Source: Stomoxys calcitrans (Eukaryota; Arthropoda; Insecta; Diptera; Muscidae). Taken from it: 64,000 nucleotides of DNA. The translations under genes and the position numbers were made by a program. Where the stretch lies: contig NC_081552.1 in NCBI RefSeq assembly GCF_963082655.1, positions 184,248,571 to 184,312,570 of the forward strand. Direction: 5' to 3'. Positions 21,757 to 32,207 of this stretch are shown here, one piece after another (position 1 is the first letter of the stretch; every line of letters begins with the position of its first letter). A model generated the notes under the pieces. The model did no database searches, was not told the origin of the DNA, and saw only the letters and a program-made list of their open reading frames with translations.

Positions 21757-22311
21757 TTAAAGCAGAACACAGAGATTTTTCTTGGGCTTTTTCGGCTTCT
21801 TTTCAGGCGACTTTTTGTTGATCTGTCTGACGAGGTCATAAAATATATCAACAACATTCACTTTAGCTTTGGCAGATGTTTCCATGAAGGCGCAGTTGAA
21901 TTGACTGGCCAGGTTTTTACCCAGTTCCTTGCCCACTACACGCTCGTCCTCCAGATCGCATTTGTTGCCCACCAATACCATGGGTACATCATCTGTATCC
22001 TTGACACGTAGAATTTGCTCCCTCAAATCTTGCAGATCATTGAATGTGGATTGCGCTGTTATGGAATAGACTAAAACAAAGCCTTGGCCATTTTTCATGT
22101 ATAAATCTCGCATGGCGGTAAATTGTTCTGTACCGGCAGTGTCTAAAATCTCCAGCATACATTGTTGGCCATCCACCTCGACCTGTTTGCGATAGCTGTC
22201 CTCAATTGTGGGATCGTATTTCTCGACGAATATGCCCTGCACGAATTGCACAGTGAGAGCAGATTTGCCCACACCACCACTACCCAAGACCACAATTTTA
22301 TATTCGCGCAT
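21757..22311 (-). CDS. Rap1: Rap1 small GTPase
   Basis: A complete 184-residue Ras-family GTPase in one exon. The start is the ATG of [10 protein letters not shown] at 22,309-22,311; an upstream in-frame ATG is rejected because it lies before a splice acceptor. Visible motifs: P-loop GSGGVGKS (10-17), effector loop YDPTIEDSY (32-40), switch [10 protein letters not shown] (57-64) with the Rap-typical Thr where Ras has Gln, NKCD (116-119) and TSAK (about 146-149). The C-terminus is Lys-rich and ends CVLL, a geranylgeranylation-type CAAX box for membrane attachment. Rap1 acts at the plasma membrane in integrin and adherens-junction control and in signalling to MAPK. The length equals the family norm. 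The acceptor-like TTTGCAG at about 22,323-22,329 just upstream indicates a 5'-UTR intron. Confidence 0.97.
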   Translation of the reverse strand: MREYKIVVLGSGGVGKSALTVQFVQGIFVEKYDPTIEDSYRKQVEVDGQQCMLEILDTAGTEQFTAMRDLYMKNGQGFVLVYSITAQSTFNDLQDLREQILRVKDTDDVPMVLVGNKCDLEDERVVGKELGKNLASQFNCAFMETSAKAKVNVVDIFYDLVRQINKKSPEKKPKKPKKNLCVLL

Positions 22312-24100
22312 TGTGATTGAAACTGCAAACGGTGGGTAAAATGGACGTGTGAGGAGGGGGTCGGTTGAACACAGACACACAAGTCACTGGTAGGGTTTGT
22401 TTTTTTTTTATTTTGTAATGCTTTAATACACAACAAATTGCTGTTATCTCGTTGGGCGATATTTTTGCACAAGTACAAAAATTTATTAATAGAAGTTTAA
22501 AGGTTAATACCGATTTTTTCCCTTTTAAAGAGAACTTTAACGGCACAACAATGAAGACGATGATTATGATGATTTTATTCCGCTGGTCTTAAATATCTAC
22601 TGCGCTGCTGGTGCTTATGGATTATTTTAATTGAGGTTGCTGCTGGCTGGCGTTTCTAGTAATTATAGTAATGCGGCTGCTCTTGTTGTTGCTGTTGCTG
22701 TAGTTTTATAGGCGTTGTTTAACACAAAGATTGCTTTCGGTTTGCGGTGTTTTATTGTTATTAAAACTTAATGTAAAGTTAATCCACAATTTGTATTCTT
22801 CTTTGTTGTTTTTGATTTATTTTCTCACTATTATTTTCAGACTTTTCTTTATCTTTTAAAGATGATTATTTAACTTTTGTTACTATTTGCGCTATATGTT
22901 GATTTTGTTGCGGTTGTTGCTGCTGTCATTTGCTGCTACTGCTGTTATTACTTCGGTATGATTTATGGGTGTGTGTGTATGTATGTATGTGTATTTGTAT
23001 CTCTCTTATCCAACAAAGGAATTGTGTGGCTGCCGCCGCTGTACGTTATGAAGAATATACTTGGTTGTTTTTGTTGTTGCTCTTTAAACAGGGCCTTGTC
23101 TTTTTTAATTGTACGACGTTGCTTTTTTGCTTGTTGCGTTTTCACACTGCCTTCTATTTCTTTTCTGTCCCTCTCTCTCTCTCTCTGTAAAGTTTTAATT
23201 CTACTTTTTGGCACTATCAAATTGTCGTCTATGACATTATCATTCAGTAACCACACATGAAGTTGTTGCTTTTATTAACTCTTCTTATATTTTCTCTTAA
23301 TGTCGAATGCCGCCTCAAGAACTGTTATCAAATTTCACCTACAAAATGAAATAAAAACAGAACCACATTAAAAGATGTTTTTTACTCAAAGCTAGATAAT
23401 AAACAAATGAGGCAAGAATCTAAAACAAACATTTGGGCACACAAAAACGAAACGGAAGTTCGATTCATTTGCTTAATTGGTTCCCGAATTTTTAGATTAT
23501 TCTTTAATACATTATTCCGAAACGATTTAGTTTTTTTTTTCTCAAGTAATAATCGCTGCAGCTGCGTTTTTTCTGCCGTTCTCTCTTTCTCACCCTTTAT
23601 AGGTTGCTCATACATAATTCTTTTTTTTATTAATTAACTCATTATTAAACTTAGCACAATTTTTTAAACTCAATTTAAGACATTCAGCAGCTTTATAATG
23701 ACTCACCGCCCTTTCTTGTTTCTTGTCATCGCGTACTAAAAAACTCACTTTAAAATTTTCTCATCATCGTTATTCTTCGCACGGACCCACACATACAATC
23801 TTATTCAATCATTGGCTCGCTCAAATGCTCTTCTCACTCACCACACACATACACAAAAAGAGAGTACAAATTTCCGCTGAACTTGCCTTTCTTTTTACTT
23901 CAAACATTCAAAAAAAAATTCATGCAAATTTTGAGCGTCACTCGCCTTGGGATAATTAACAATTTGTACTTATTTGCCACAAAGAACACATAAACTTTAA
24001 TATTTTACCGGTTTCTTTTATTTAATAATTGTTTTTCCTAATAAAATTCCACAAAACATGAGCTGCGAAACTTTCGTGTCTGTATTCCTGATAGGGATCT
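22312..24100 (-). other. Rap1 5' UTR/intron and upstream region
   Basis: No supported coding exon. AT- and T-rich DNA with short GTTGTTGCTGTTGCTG and TGTATGTATGTATGTG runs, consistent with a long 5'-UTR intron ending at the acceptor near 22,323. ORFs on both strands here are low-complexity artefacts. Confidence 0.5.
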
Positions 24101-24108
24101 AAAAGTCG

Positions 24109-24216
24109 ATTTACAATTTATCGATTATTCGACTTTTTGTGTAAAAAATCGATAAACAATCGAACGGTCGATGATTAATCGAGCCATTAAGTGTATATCG
24201 AACTATCGATTTAGAC
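24109..24216. promoter_or_regulatory. Cluster of TATCGAT/ATCGA (DRE-like) motifs
   Basis: About nine ATCGA/TCGAT motifs in about 105 bp, including TTATCGATT, AATCGATAA and CTATCGATT. TATCGATA is the DNA-replication-related element (DREF site) of fly housekeeping promoters and overlaps the BEAF-32 core CGATA. Position upstream of Rap1 fits a promoter or boundary. The transcription start is not visible. Confidence 0.5.
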
Positions 24217-24449
24217 ACGGTTGAGTATGTGGGGAGTCTGCAAGGTACATCATACGCAATGTTGCCACTCAAAATAATTATTTCCTTCCAAAATTAAAGA
24301 TAAATCTTACCCAACCCGACCAAAACCTGCCAAATATTCTACAAATACGGTAAGTGTTTTTGTATCCACCATCATTCCATTTACAACACATCAAATTATA
24401 CAATTTCAATCCTACAAAGTATACATACATATGGTAGAAATCACCTTAC

Positions 24450-24755
24450 CCCGACACGGGATAGCCGTGAGCACCAAACAGGCTGGAAAATTGAGGTCCA
24501 ATCTTTGTGGTGTTCATTGCTATCACGTGAAGCTTGGCTGGGAGCCGCCCGGCGCGTCCACAGGTTGCAGTAGCTTCACTGACAGTCGCGGGTGCCTATG
24601 ATGCTCGATATGACAAGGCGGGTATTAGACGCCTTTAAATAAACAATGGCCACCTTGTTCCCGCGGCGATAGGTCCTTTGGACCGAAACGAGCTTACTCA
24701 TCTTTAGCTTTGACGAGGATCGCTGCCTCCACATGCAATATGGATACAACAACAC
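24450..24755 (+). mobile_element. CAA-tailed repeat family 2 (copy 3)
   Basis: CCGACACGGGATAGCCGTGA start, AGGCTGGAAAATTGAGGTCC, CGCCTTTAAATAAACAATG, and end ATGGATACAACAACA. Confidence 0.65.
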
Positions 24756-24784
24756 TCTACAGCCCAAAGTTCAAAGAGCCCAAA

Positions 24785-24925
24785 GTCTCACGCGAACGGC
24801 TGTTAACAGCCGGCCAGCTTTGACAGTATTAAGATGACAGAATTTTGTTTCATTTTTTTGTTGTTATTTTTTTAACACCGACAAATTTTGACATTTGTCA
24901 AAAATCAAAATAAAAAAGGTGTGCG
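24785..24925. repeat. Partial copy of GGTCTCA-ended MITE
   Basis: GTCTCACGCGAACGGCTGTT, GCCGGCCAGCTTTGACAGTA and TTAAGATGACAGA match the left part of the MITE at 25,271. The right terminus is missing. Confidence 0.5.
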
Positions 24926-25016
24926 CGCCACATAGTAATACAAGAAGAAGTCAGAAAATAATAATTATTTGCGTAATGACTATTTTTCAAAAATATTTTC
25001 CATTACTACTAGCAAG

Positions 25017-25252
25017 CAGGATTCACTGAATAAGGTTAAGCCAAGCGATCAGCCGATATACTTTTTTTTAATATTTGGCAGTACTTGGCATTGAGGATGT
25101 CAACTTGTTCTCTTTTTACATTCATTCTTTGTTTACGTTTTCTCCTATATGATGACATTTTCAATCGTCAGATTTGACATCCTTAATGATGTTTATGGGG
25201 CCTATCCACTTTGTGTTTTGCATGTGACCTAACCTTCTATTAGTGAATCCTG
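25017..25252. mobile_element. 236-bp MITE with 9-bp target duplication (copy 1)
   Basis: The ends are CAGGATTCACT and AGTGAATCCTG. The 9-bp duplication ACTAGCAAG lies at 25,008-25,016 and 25,253-25,261. A nearly identical copy with a different 9-bp duplication is at 26,602. The target length suggests a MULE- or Merlin-type parent. No ORF. Confidence 0.88.
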
Positions 25253-25270
25253 ACTAGCAAGGAGAATTTT

Positions 25271-25506
25271 AAAAGATGGTCTCACGCGAACAGCTGTGAG
25301 CTGCCGGCCAGCTTTGATGGTATTAAGATGATAGATTTTAGTTTGCATTCTCTTTGTTGTTATCTTCTTCCTCACATATTCTCCACTCATGTACACACAC
25401 GCGCACAAATTTTTTACGTGTGTTGGCAAAACGTCGACCAGCTTGATGGCAAGAGGGCGGATTGCACCTTATGATTTGTGAATGTTGTACAAATGAGACC
25501 ACCTTT
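25271..25506. mobile_element. GGTCTCA-ended MITE
   Basis: The termini AAAAGATGGTCTCA and TGAGACCACCTTT are inverted repeats. Internal landmarks are TATTAAGATGATAG and GGCGGATTGCACC. Related partial copies lie at 24,785, 27,640-27,770 and 31,185-31,385. Target duplication unresolved. Confidence 0.65.
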
Positions 25507-26279
25507 AATTAGCTGTGTTCAGGAACTCAAAACTTTTTACAAATATGCACAAATTTTTACTGGAATTCGTTCGCGTACTTTATTTGCCAGCAGAGGAGAG
25601 CGCGTGAGAGAGCAAACTTTGACAGTTCGAAGCAGCCTGTAAATTTCTACTGGGACTTTTTTTGCCAGCAGAAATTTCAACTTTGAACAGATGTTTTGTA
25701 AAGGTCAGCTGTTTTATAAAAGCAGCCGTTACATATAAAAGCTAACACCAAAATGGATCAAAAAGGCAGAGGTAAGAAAAAAATAAAAATATTGTTTGTT
25801 TAATTTTTATTTACATTTAATGAATATTCATGACAGCAGCTAGTGTTCAGGTACAGAAAACTCGACAAATGAAGTTGTAATTTCACCTCATGTCGGTTGT
25901 TCTATATTAGAAGATAAGTGAAAATTTGCGTAATTATTTGGAAAATCTTGAAAAATTAAAACATTGTATCCTCCTAGACACCAGTTATCGGTTTCTTAAG
26001 TGTTTTGATGGAATCATCCTCATTAAAGAGCTACGATGAAACCAACACCGTTCCTTTGAATTTGTGAAGGAAGGAAGATACTGCCATGGTATTTAGTGAG
26101 TCTGGCTGGTGAATTAAAAGTTACGCACAGTGGGATTAGAAAAAACTAGTGCAAATTAGTCCGCCAATTAAGAACGGATACAAATATCTTCAATGATCAC
26201 AAAGTGTCCGTAGCCGCCACATGACCAAATAGAAAGCCCCCTTAGCTTCACATCATGAACGAGAACAAATCGTTCTGTA
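25507..26279. other. Unassigned DNA
   Basis: Contains TTCGTTCGCGTACTTT near 25,567, whose inverse occurs near 27,040, and no supported gene. The short ATG-led stretch near 25,752 (MDQKGR, followed by a GTAAG donor-like site) has no identifiable continuation. Confidence 0.35.
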
Positions 26280-26585
26280 CGTGTTTTTTCCAGGTTTCAA
26301 TAGCGGGATCGCACTGCCCATCTTCCAAACATCGGGTACTATAATAGCGTTCGAAAAGATTGAGGACAGTTGTAAGGTACTCCACTCCAGGGAGATCCAG
26401 TTTTTTCAGCATCACTTAAGATCTTACGTTTGGGACCAGCGCTTTCCGCGACTTGGCGCCACGGATGACATTCGTAGCTTCTTGCGCTGTAAATTGTAAT
26501 GGCTCCCGCAGCATATTACGGATACTACAAATGGCTCCCCTTCTACCGTTGGCACTCTCGCTTCGATAAATTGACGTTTATCTAA
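26280..26585 (-). pseudogene. Diverged LINE fragment (RT N-terminal region)
   Basis: The plus-strand text runs parallel to 36,235-36,545, which is minus-strand LINE sequence coding for the VIRGAK...PDG region and the following WKxGRVIPLLKPGK segment. Shared phrases include TTTTTTCCAGG, AGCGGGATC and GGCGCCACGGATGACATTC. Diverged and frameshifted. Confidence 0.65.
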
Positions 26586-26601
26586 GGAAAATACCTCACA
26601 A

Positions 26602-26838
26602 CAGGATTCACTGAATAAGGTTAAGCCAAGCGATCAGCCGATATACTTTTTTTTTAATATTTGGCAGTACTTGGCATTGAGGATGTCAACTTGTTCTCTT
26701 TTTACATTCATTCTTTGTTTACGTTTTCTCCTATATGATGACATTTTCAATCGTCAGATTTGACATCCTTAATGATGTTTATGGGGCCTATCCACTTTGT
26801 GTTTTGCATGTGACCTAACCTTCTATTAGTGAATCCTG
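26602..26838. mobile_element. 237-bp MITE with 9-bp target duplication (copy 2)
   Basis: Differs from 25,017-25,252 by essentially one T in a T-run. Flanked by ACCTCACAA at 26,593-26,601 and 26,839-26,847, an independent 9-bp duplication that fixes the termini. Confidence 0.9.
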
Positions 26839-26847
26839 ACCTCACAA

Positions 26848-27810
26848 GTATCGCCAATTGAAAACAATTGTTTTCTTAAGCAAGCAAATAAAAAACCATC
26901 CAAAACAAGAATCAGCTGTTGTTCTGCAAATTGTCACTGGAAGTCGTTCGCGTATTTTTGCTTGCAAATTTTTTAATGAGAGTAAAACGGCTCCTACTCT
27001 CCTGCAAATTTTTACTGGCAATTTTTTACTGGAAAAGTACGCGAACATACCTATAGTTTCGCCATGTACTGCTAGCAGTTTTATTGCAGATGCGAACGTT
27101 GCAATGTGGAGATATTTTAGATCTTGCTTTGGAAGAGAGGTAAACACGGCGAGTAAAACAAGTAATGTTATTTTTAAGATATCTGTATTAATTATTTCCC
27201 AATTTTAGGAAGTTTTGTACATGGATCCTTCTTCACGAACCATTACTTCACGAAAAATGAATGCAAATGCAAATTTGCTTCTATTTTTTCTCTTGTTTAC
27301 ATGAAAAAGATGAACAAAACTCATGCCAGGAAAACAAACTATTGACGCCGTTATAGAAAAATCACTAAATGGTGGCGCCATCATTTCAATAAACTACAAA
27401 CACAAAACTGTACTTTTGTCCACTATTGTTAAACAACAACCTCCCGTTGCCAATGATAATAAACAATAGTTTTACATATTTTATGCCAAATCAGTTGTTT
27501 AAATTTAAAAACGCAAATGAATTTACAATTACTGGCTTGGGATTCTGCTCAATGAAACGTCAAAATTTGCTGTGCTGTCAAAAATCTTACTAGCCCCTCT
27601 CAAAAATTATTCACCACACTTAACGCCATTATTTTACTATCCCTACAACTTTGCTATCATTCGCATATTTTCTGCTCATGTACGCGCATTTCTTTGTGTG
27701 TGGTCAGCTTGATGACAAGATGGCGGATTGCACCATATGTTTTGTGGTTGTTGTACAAATGAGGCCACCATAGGAAAAAACCTACCAAAAATGGTCAGCC
27801 TTCGAAACTA
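26848..27810. other. Unassigned DNA with MITE remnants
   Basis: 27,640-27,770 matches the right half of the GGTCTCA-ended MITE (GATGGCGGATTGCACC to AATGAGGCCACC). No supported gene. Confidence 0.4.
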
Positions 27811-27817
27811 CCTGGAT

Positions 27818-28006
27818 ACACTGAATAAGGATAAGCCAAGCGATCAGCCGACATAACATTTTTTTAATTGTTGGTAGTACATGGCATTGAGGATGTCAAC
27901 TTGTTGTCTTTTTTACATTCATTCTTTGTTTACTTTTTCTCCTAAATGAAATAATTATGTTTATGGGGCCTATGTTTTCGCATGTGATCTATTAGTGAAT
28001 CCTGCC
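27818..28006. mobile_element. Diverged copy of the 9-bp-TSD MITE
   Basis: TGGATACACTGAATAAGG to AGTGAATCCTG, about 190 bp with internal deletion relative to 25,017. Flanks share AAACTACC, an imperfect target duplication. Confidence 0.7.
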
Positions 28007-28096
28007 AAACTACCAAGTGAATAAAAACCTAACAAAAAAAGGCAACACTGATCATGGGGCGTGGTCATTATAATTGTATTCAGGATTCACTATATA

Positions 28097-28332
28097 TTGG
28101 GTTGCCCAAAAAGTAATTGCGGATTTTTCATATAGTCGGCGTTGACAAATTTTTTCACAGCTTGTGACTCTGTAATTGCATTCTTTCTTCTGTCAGTTAT
28201 CAGCTGTTACTTTTAGCTTGCTTTAGAAAAAAAGTGTAAAAAAGTATATTTGATTAAAGTTCATTCTAAGTTTTATTAAAAATGCATTTACTTTCTTTTA
28301 AAAAATCCGCAATTACTTTTTGGGCAACCCAA
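28097..28332. mobile_element. Mariner-derived MITE (copy 1, 236 bp)
   Basis: The left about 150 bp and right about 85 bp match the ends of the mariner at 104-1057. The junction GTGTAAAAAAGTATATTTG replaces the transposase. TA flanks both sides. It is inserted beside CAGGATTCACTATA, a solo end of the 9-bp-TSD MITE. Confidence 0.92.
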
Positions 28333-28827
28333 TAATAAAATGTCCAGTCCAGCGTAGTCTAGGTGGGTAATAAAATGATTTAATTGTTTCTAACTCTTCA
28401 ACATGAAGAACCAACATCAAAGAAACATAAATACATGTATTTTTGACTATCCAAACTTAAATATTCAAAAACACTTCTTTACAACGTAACTCTGTCTGTC
28501 TGTCTCTCTCTCTCAAAGTAAAACACTTTGTTGTTTATTAGTGTTTATTTAATATTTTTAAATGTTATTACCCAAATGCCACATTTTGGGCTAAATAAAA
28601 ATAAAACAAATTATAATTATGTATAAAAATTGCAAAATACTTTACAAAAAATGTTAACGATAACCAATTTAAAAAAAAAAAAAATAACGTTTGAATCGAA
28701 GATACAAAAATTAAAGTTATCAAATTGTTTAGAGAAAAATTTTTGTCTCGAAACTCATAAAAAATACTAACTAACGTATTTTTTATTGGATAATCTGCTC
28801 TATGCCTCTAAAGACTTTTTGCAATAT
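28333..28827 (-). other. Probable HBS1 3' UTR and intergenic DNA
   Basis: Contains a CTGTCTGTCTGTCTCTCTCTC microsatellite (about 28,488-28,514) and AT-rich DNA directly after the HBS1 stop codon. No ORF. Confidence 0.4.
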
Positions 28828-30950
28828 TCAGCGAATTTTGGTCACCATACCAGCTGCAATCGTTACACCCGATACACGCAGCATAATCCGACCAAGTTCT
28901 TTGAAGTCAGAATAGCGTTCTATGCATATGGGACGTGTCGTTTCCAATTCTACAAGTGCACAAGAATTGTTGCCCAAGCAACGGGGTTTCTTCTTAACTA
29001 CTTCTCCAGTTCCTTTATGAATCTGTGCGTTCAGTTTGCTTATAACAGCCGGCTCGATGAGTGACTGATGGTGCAGTAAGACGGGAAATCCTATTGTAAT
29101 TGGTACTTTAACATTGAACACTAATATGCGTGCCTGAAAACGTGTGGTCACCGGTATGGGATGTTGTGGAGCGCATATTATGTTGCCGACCATAATATTA
29201 TTCGCATCGACCCCCGATAAGGTTACCGCCACCTGATCACCAGCAAAAACGGTGTTCTGAGACATTTCATCGATGAGTAGACTTTTGACTTGACCTTGTT
29301 CCCTTAAAGATCCCACCAACACTTTATCGTTTACACACAAGACACCGGTTTCAATGCGACCTGATATGCAAAAACCTGAGCCAGTTCCTTTGAAGATATC
29401 CGAAACAGACATGCGGAAAGGCTTGTCTATGGAACGTTCGGGTATTTTAAAATTGTCAATTACTGCCAATAGTTGTGGCCCTTTGTACCAGGCTGTAAGG
29501 GCAAGCTCTGTGGCTGGTTTAGTGAGATTCTCCCCAGTTAGGCCTGAGCATGGCGTATACGTTACATCAGACTCTTTGAAACCAGCTTGCTTTAAGAAAG
29601 CTTTCAGCTTTTGTACAATCTCATCAAACCGTTCCTTGTCCCAACCTACAGTATCAAGTTTGTTAATGACTACACCGAGTTGGTTGATGCCTAGCGAACG
29701 AACTAAGAGAGCGTGCTCTCTTGTCTGCCCTCCCAAGTCAAAGCCAGACTCAAATTCTCCTCTTGTGGCATCGATCACCAAAAGTGCCACATCGGCTTGT
29801 GTAGCACCCAATATCATGTTGGGTATAAAGTCTTTATGTCCTGGAGCATCAAGCAGAGTTATGACTTTACTGTCCGTTTCAAAGCGAAAATTGCCAACAT
29901 CCATAGTGATACCTACAAGAAAAAGTTTCATATAATTTCATGGACATATGGCTAAAAGCGCCCATACTTACCCCTAGCTCTCTCCTCACCGGTCTCATCA
30001 AGAACCCAAGCATACACAAAACTTTGTTTGCCCATTTTTTTCGATTCCTGCTCATATTTGTGCATAACTCGTTGCGATACATTACCCGTATCGTATAATA
30101 AATGACCCATTAGGGTACTTTTGCCAGCGTCCACGTGTCCAATTACAATCATATGTAAATGGTGTTTTTGGTCTGCACGTTCCTTGGTATACAGCTGTTT
30201 GGCATCTCGCTGAGACTGCTCTTTGGACACCTTGAAAACATTGGCATCCAAAAGTGCACCAGCCGCTCCTGAAGATCTTTTATTAGAATCCTCATTAAAA
30301 TCAATGGGTGTATTGCGGCCAGATACCACCGGGGAACTGGGTAAAGCAGGAGAACTGATTTCGAATCCCCTCTTTATATCACTTTGCAAAGCAGTGACCT
30401 TCACAATTGGTGTGGCAGCTGTTGCGTTCTTTTTCTCTGTGAACTCTGCTATGGATATCTTTGGAGGTTGTGTGGGCTCCCTTGTTGTTTCCTGCTGAAG
30501 GCGCTTGGTTTTATTTTCACATTCGTCATTGAGAATGTCATCCAAAATTTTATTGATGTCATAGCCAAATTTGATCGATGTCTCTACAATTCGTTTTTCT
30601 GAAACCGTATCGCCCACAACACTACGTATCTCATCGATGCAGGATGTAAGTTGGGCTTTCTCTAAATCATTCAGCACGGGCATTTGAAAATTATCCGAAT
30701 CTCGTCTAGACTTCTCATACGACTTGTCGCCTTCTTCTTCCTCCTCCTCCTCCTCTTCAGCAATATCTTTGTTGTCACGCATAAAAGCTGACATAGACTG
30801 ATGGCCCCTGGCTCTGTCGAATAGCCATTGTTGAGCATCTGTGGGCGAGATGCAGCTATTGTCGTCGTCCACGGAATGGCCATAAACATCCTCATAGCCA
30901 TCGTACTCATCGTTGTAGTCCATTGTACGGACGATTCTGTGTCGTGACAT
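28828..30950 (-). CDS. HBS1: HBS1, ribosome-rescue translational GTPase
   Basis: Two exons, 30,950-29,972 and 29,912-28,828, give 687 residues. The intron is 59 bp with GTAAGT donor and CTTGTAG acceptor, phase 1, restoring EERARG|ITMDVGNFRFETD. The N-terminal third is acidic (Glu run near residues 64-73) with an HBS1-N-like helical segment around MPVLNDLEKAQLTSCIDEIR. The GTPase core has GHVDAGKST (about 270), DAPGHKD (about 348) and NKLD (about 405), followed by EF-Tu-like domains 2 and 3 ending LRVSGVTIAAGMVTKIR. HBS1 with Pelota/Dom34 recognises ribosomes stalled with an empty A site and promotes their dissociation and no-go decay. The acidic extension and divergent domains separate it from eEF1A and eRF3. 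It is divergent from the small membrane-protein gene 850 bp away. Confidence 0.95.
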
Positions 30951-31801
30951 GTTTGTTACGTTGACTTTTTATCGTATTCTCAATATTTTGCTGTTTCTAT
31001 TTTACAAAGATTTCATGAACTCGTGTTATATTTTATAAATTGTAAATTTATGAAATTACTCCGTTGAGTTACCAGACATCAGCTGTTTAATAAAAAGAGG
31101 AATTAATGCAAACGCATTAGATAAACGTATTGTGATTACATTTAGACTGGTCATACACATTCGGTTGCCACCAAGGCGGATTTAAAAAGGTGGTCTCATA
31201 CCGGTGAACGGTATTAAGATGACAGATCTTTGTTCTCGTTCTCTTTGTTGTTATCTTCTTTCTCGCACATTCTCTGCTCTAGTACGCACAAGTATACGCT
31301 AGTACGCACACGTGAGGGCAAAACGTCGATCAGCTTGATGACAAGATGGCGGATTGCACCATATGATTTGTGGTTGTTGTACAAATGGATCCGGCATTTA
31401 TTTCCTTTCCGACAGGAATTATACGGATTATCGCTAAGAGATGTAAATCTCCCTCGACAGAAAAAATTGCGAAATACACAAATTAAGGCGCCAGCCACTA
31501 GCCGATAAGAATTCCATCGGGCCAATAAATAGAATAGAATGTATATCTATTGTTGTTCAGTTGACAGTCGTTGACGTTGCAATATTCCTTTTAGGGATTA
31601 ATTGGAAATTTAGTTATCAGCGCTGTTTTTTATGGTATGAACGAACTATGTACCGCACTATACAGTCATGTAACCCTGTGCTCAATGTTGTTTATTTTTT
31701 TATAGATTTTGCCGGAATAAGATTTTTAACATGTATTATCGTTGATTACCAACATTATTATATAATAAAACTGTGTATTCCATAAATTCTCAGTTAGAGT
31801 A
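30951..31801. promoter_or_regulatory. Divergent intergenic region HBS1 / small membrane gene
   Basis: Presumed promoters for both genes; no core element is clear. 31,185-31,385 is a GGTCTCA-ended MITE whose left end AAAAAGGTGGTCTCAT is intact and right end degraded (ACAAATGGATCC). The remaining sequence is AT-rich. Confidence 0.45.
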
Positions 31802-32164
31802 ATGGAAAATATCGACGAGAAAAATCGTAAACCACGAAGAACAAAAGGAACACCTTCCTATTACTACAGAAATAGATTTGCTGCAGGGGGTATATTAGCG
31901 GGGTGCCTGATTTTTGCACTGTGGACGTAAGTCATATAAATCTGATTTCACCATAAGTCAAATCCATGGCTGAGAGTATTTTTTTCTTTTAGTTATACCC
32001 CAATACATAAAGTAGCCACGGAGAAATTTATTCGAGAATATTTGGTAATTACTGAGGAAGAAAAGGACCGGAAATTCACATTTAATTTTGGTGCTGCGCC
32101 CAGAACAGCGAGATCCATACAAGAATCTTTGGACGAAAAGAAGAAACTTTTCTCAGAGCGTTAA
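31802..32164 (+). CDS. Small single-pass membrane protein, 98 aa
   Basis: Two exons, 31,802-31,926 and 31,993-32,164, with a 66-bp intron (GTAAGT ... CTTTTAG), phase 2. The protein starts MENIDEKNRKPRRTKG, has one hydrophobic helix (about residues 27-43, FAAGGILAGCLIFALWT), then a charged tail with ATEKFIREY and EEEKDRKF, ending FSER and two stops TAA TAG. The pattern RN...G...G....A...YT...V..E.F resembles the COA3/CCDC56 cytochrome-oxidase assembly factors, but this is a weak by-eye match. Basic residues before the helix fit a mitochondrial inner-membrane or ER protein. The SLX4 start codon lies 43 bp after the first stop, suggesting one dicistronic mRNA. Confidence 0.75.
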
Positions 32165-32207
32165 TAGCGTGGGATGCAATTTCCATGTACTACGTAAGGG
32201 CGGAACT

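Noticed and set aside
22877..23260. ORFs on both strands upstream of Rap1
   Set aside because: Low-complexity Leu/Cys/Val-rich translations of T-rich and TG-rich DNA in the expected 5' UTR intron.
28828..30950. eEF1A or eRF3 instead of HBS1
   Set aside because: The GTPase core is related, but the acidic N-terminal extension with an HBS1-N-like helix, the length of 687 residues and the missing eRF3 PABP-binding and C-terminal features favour HBS1.
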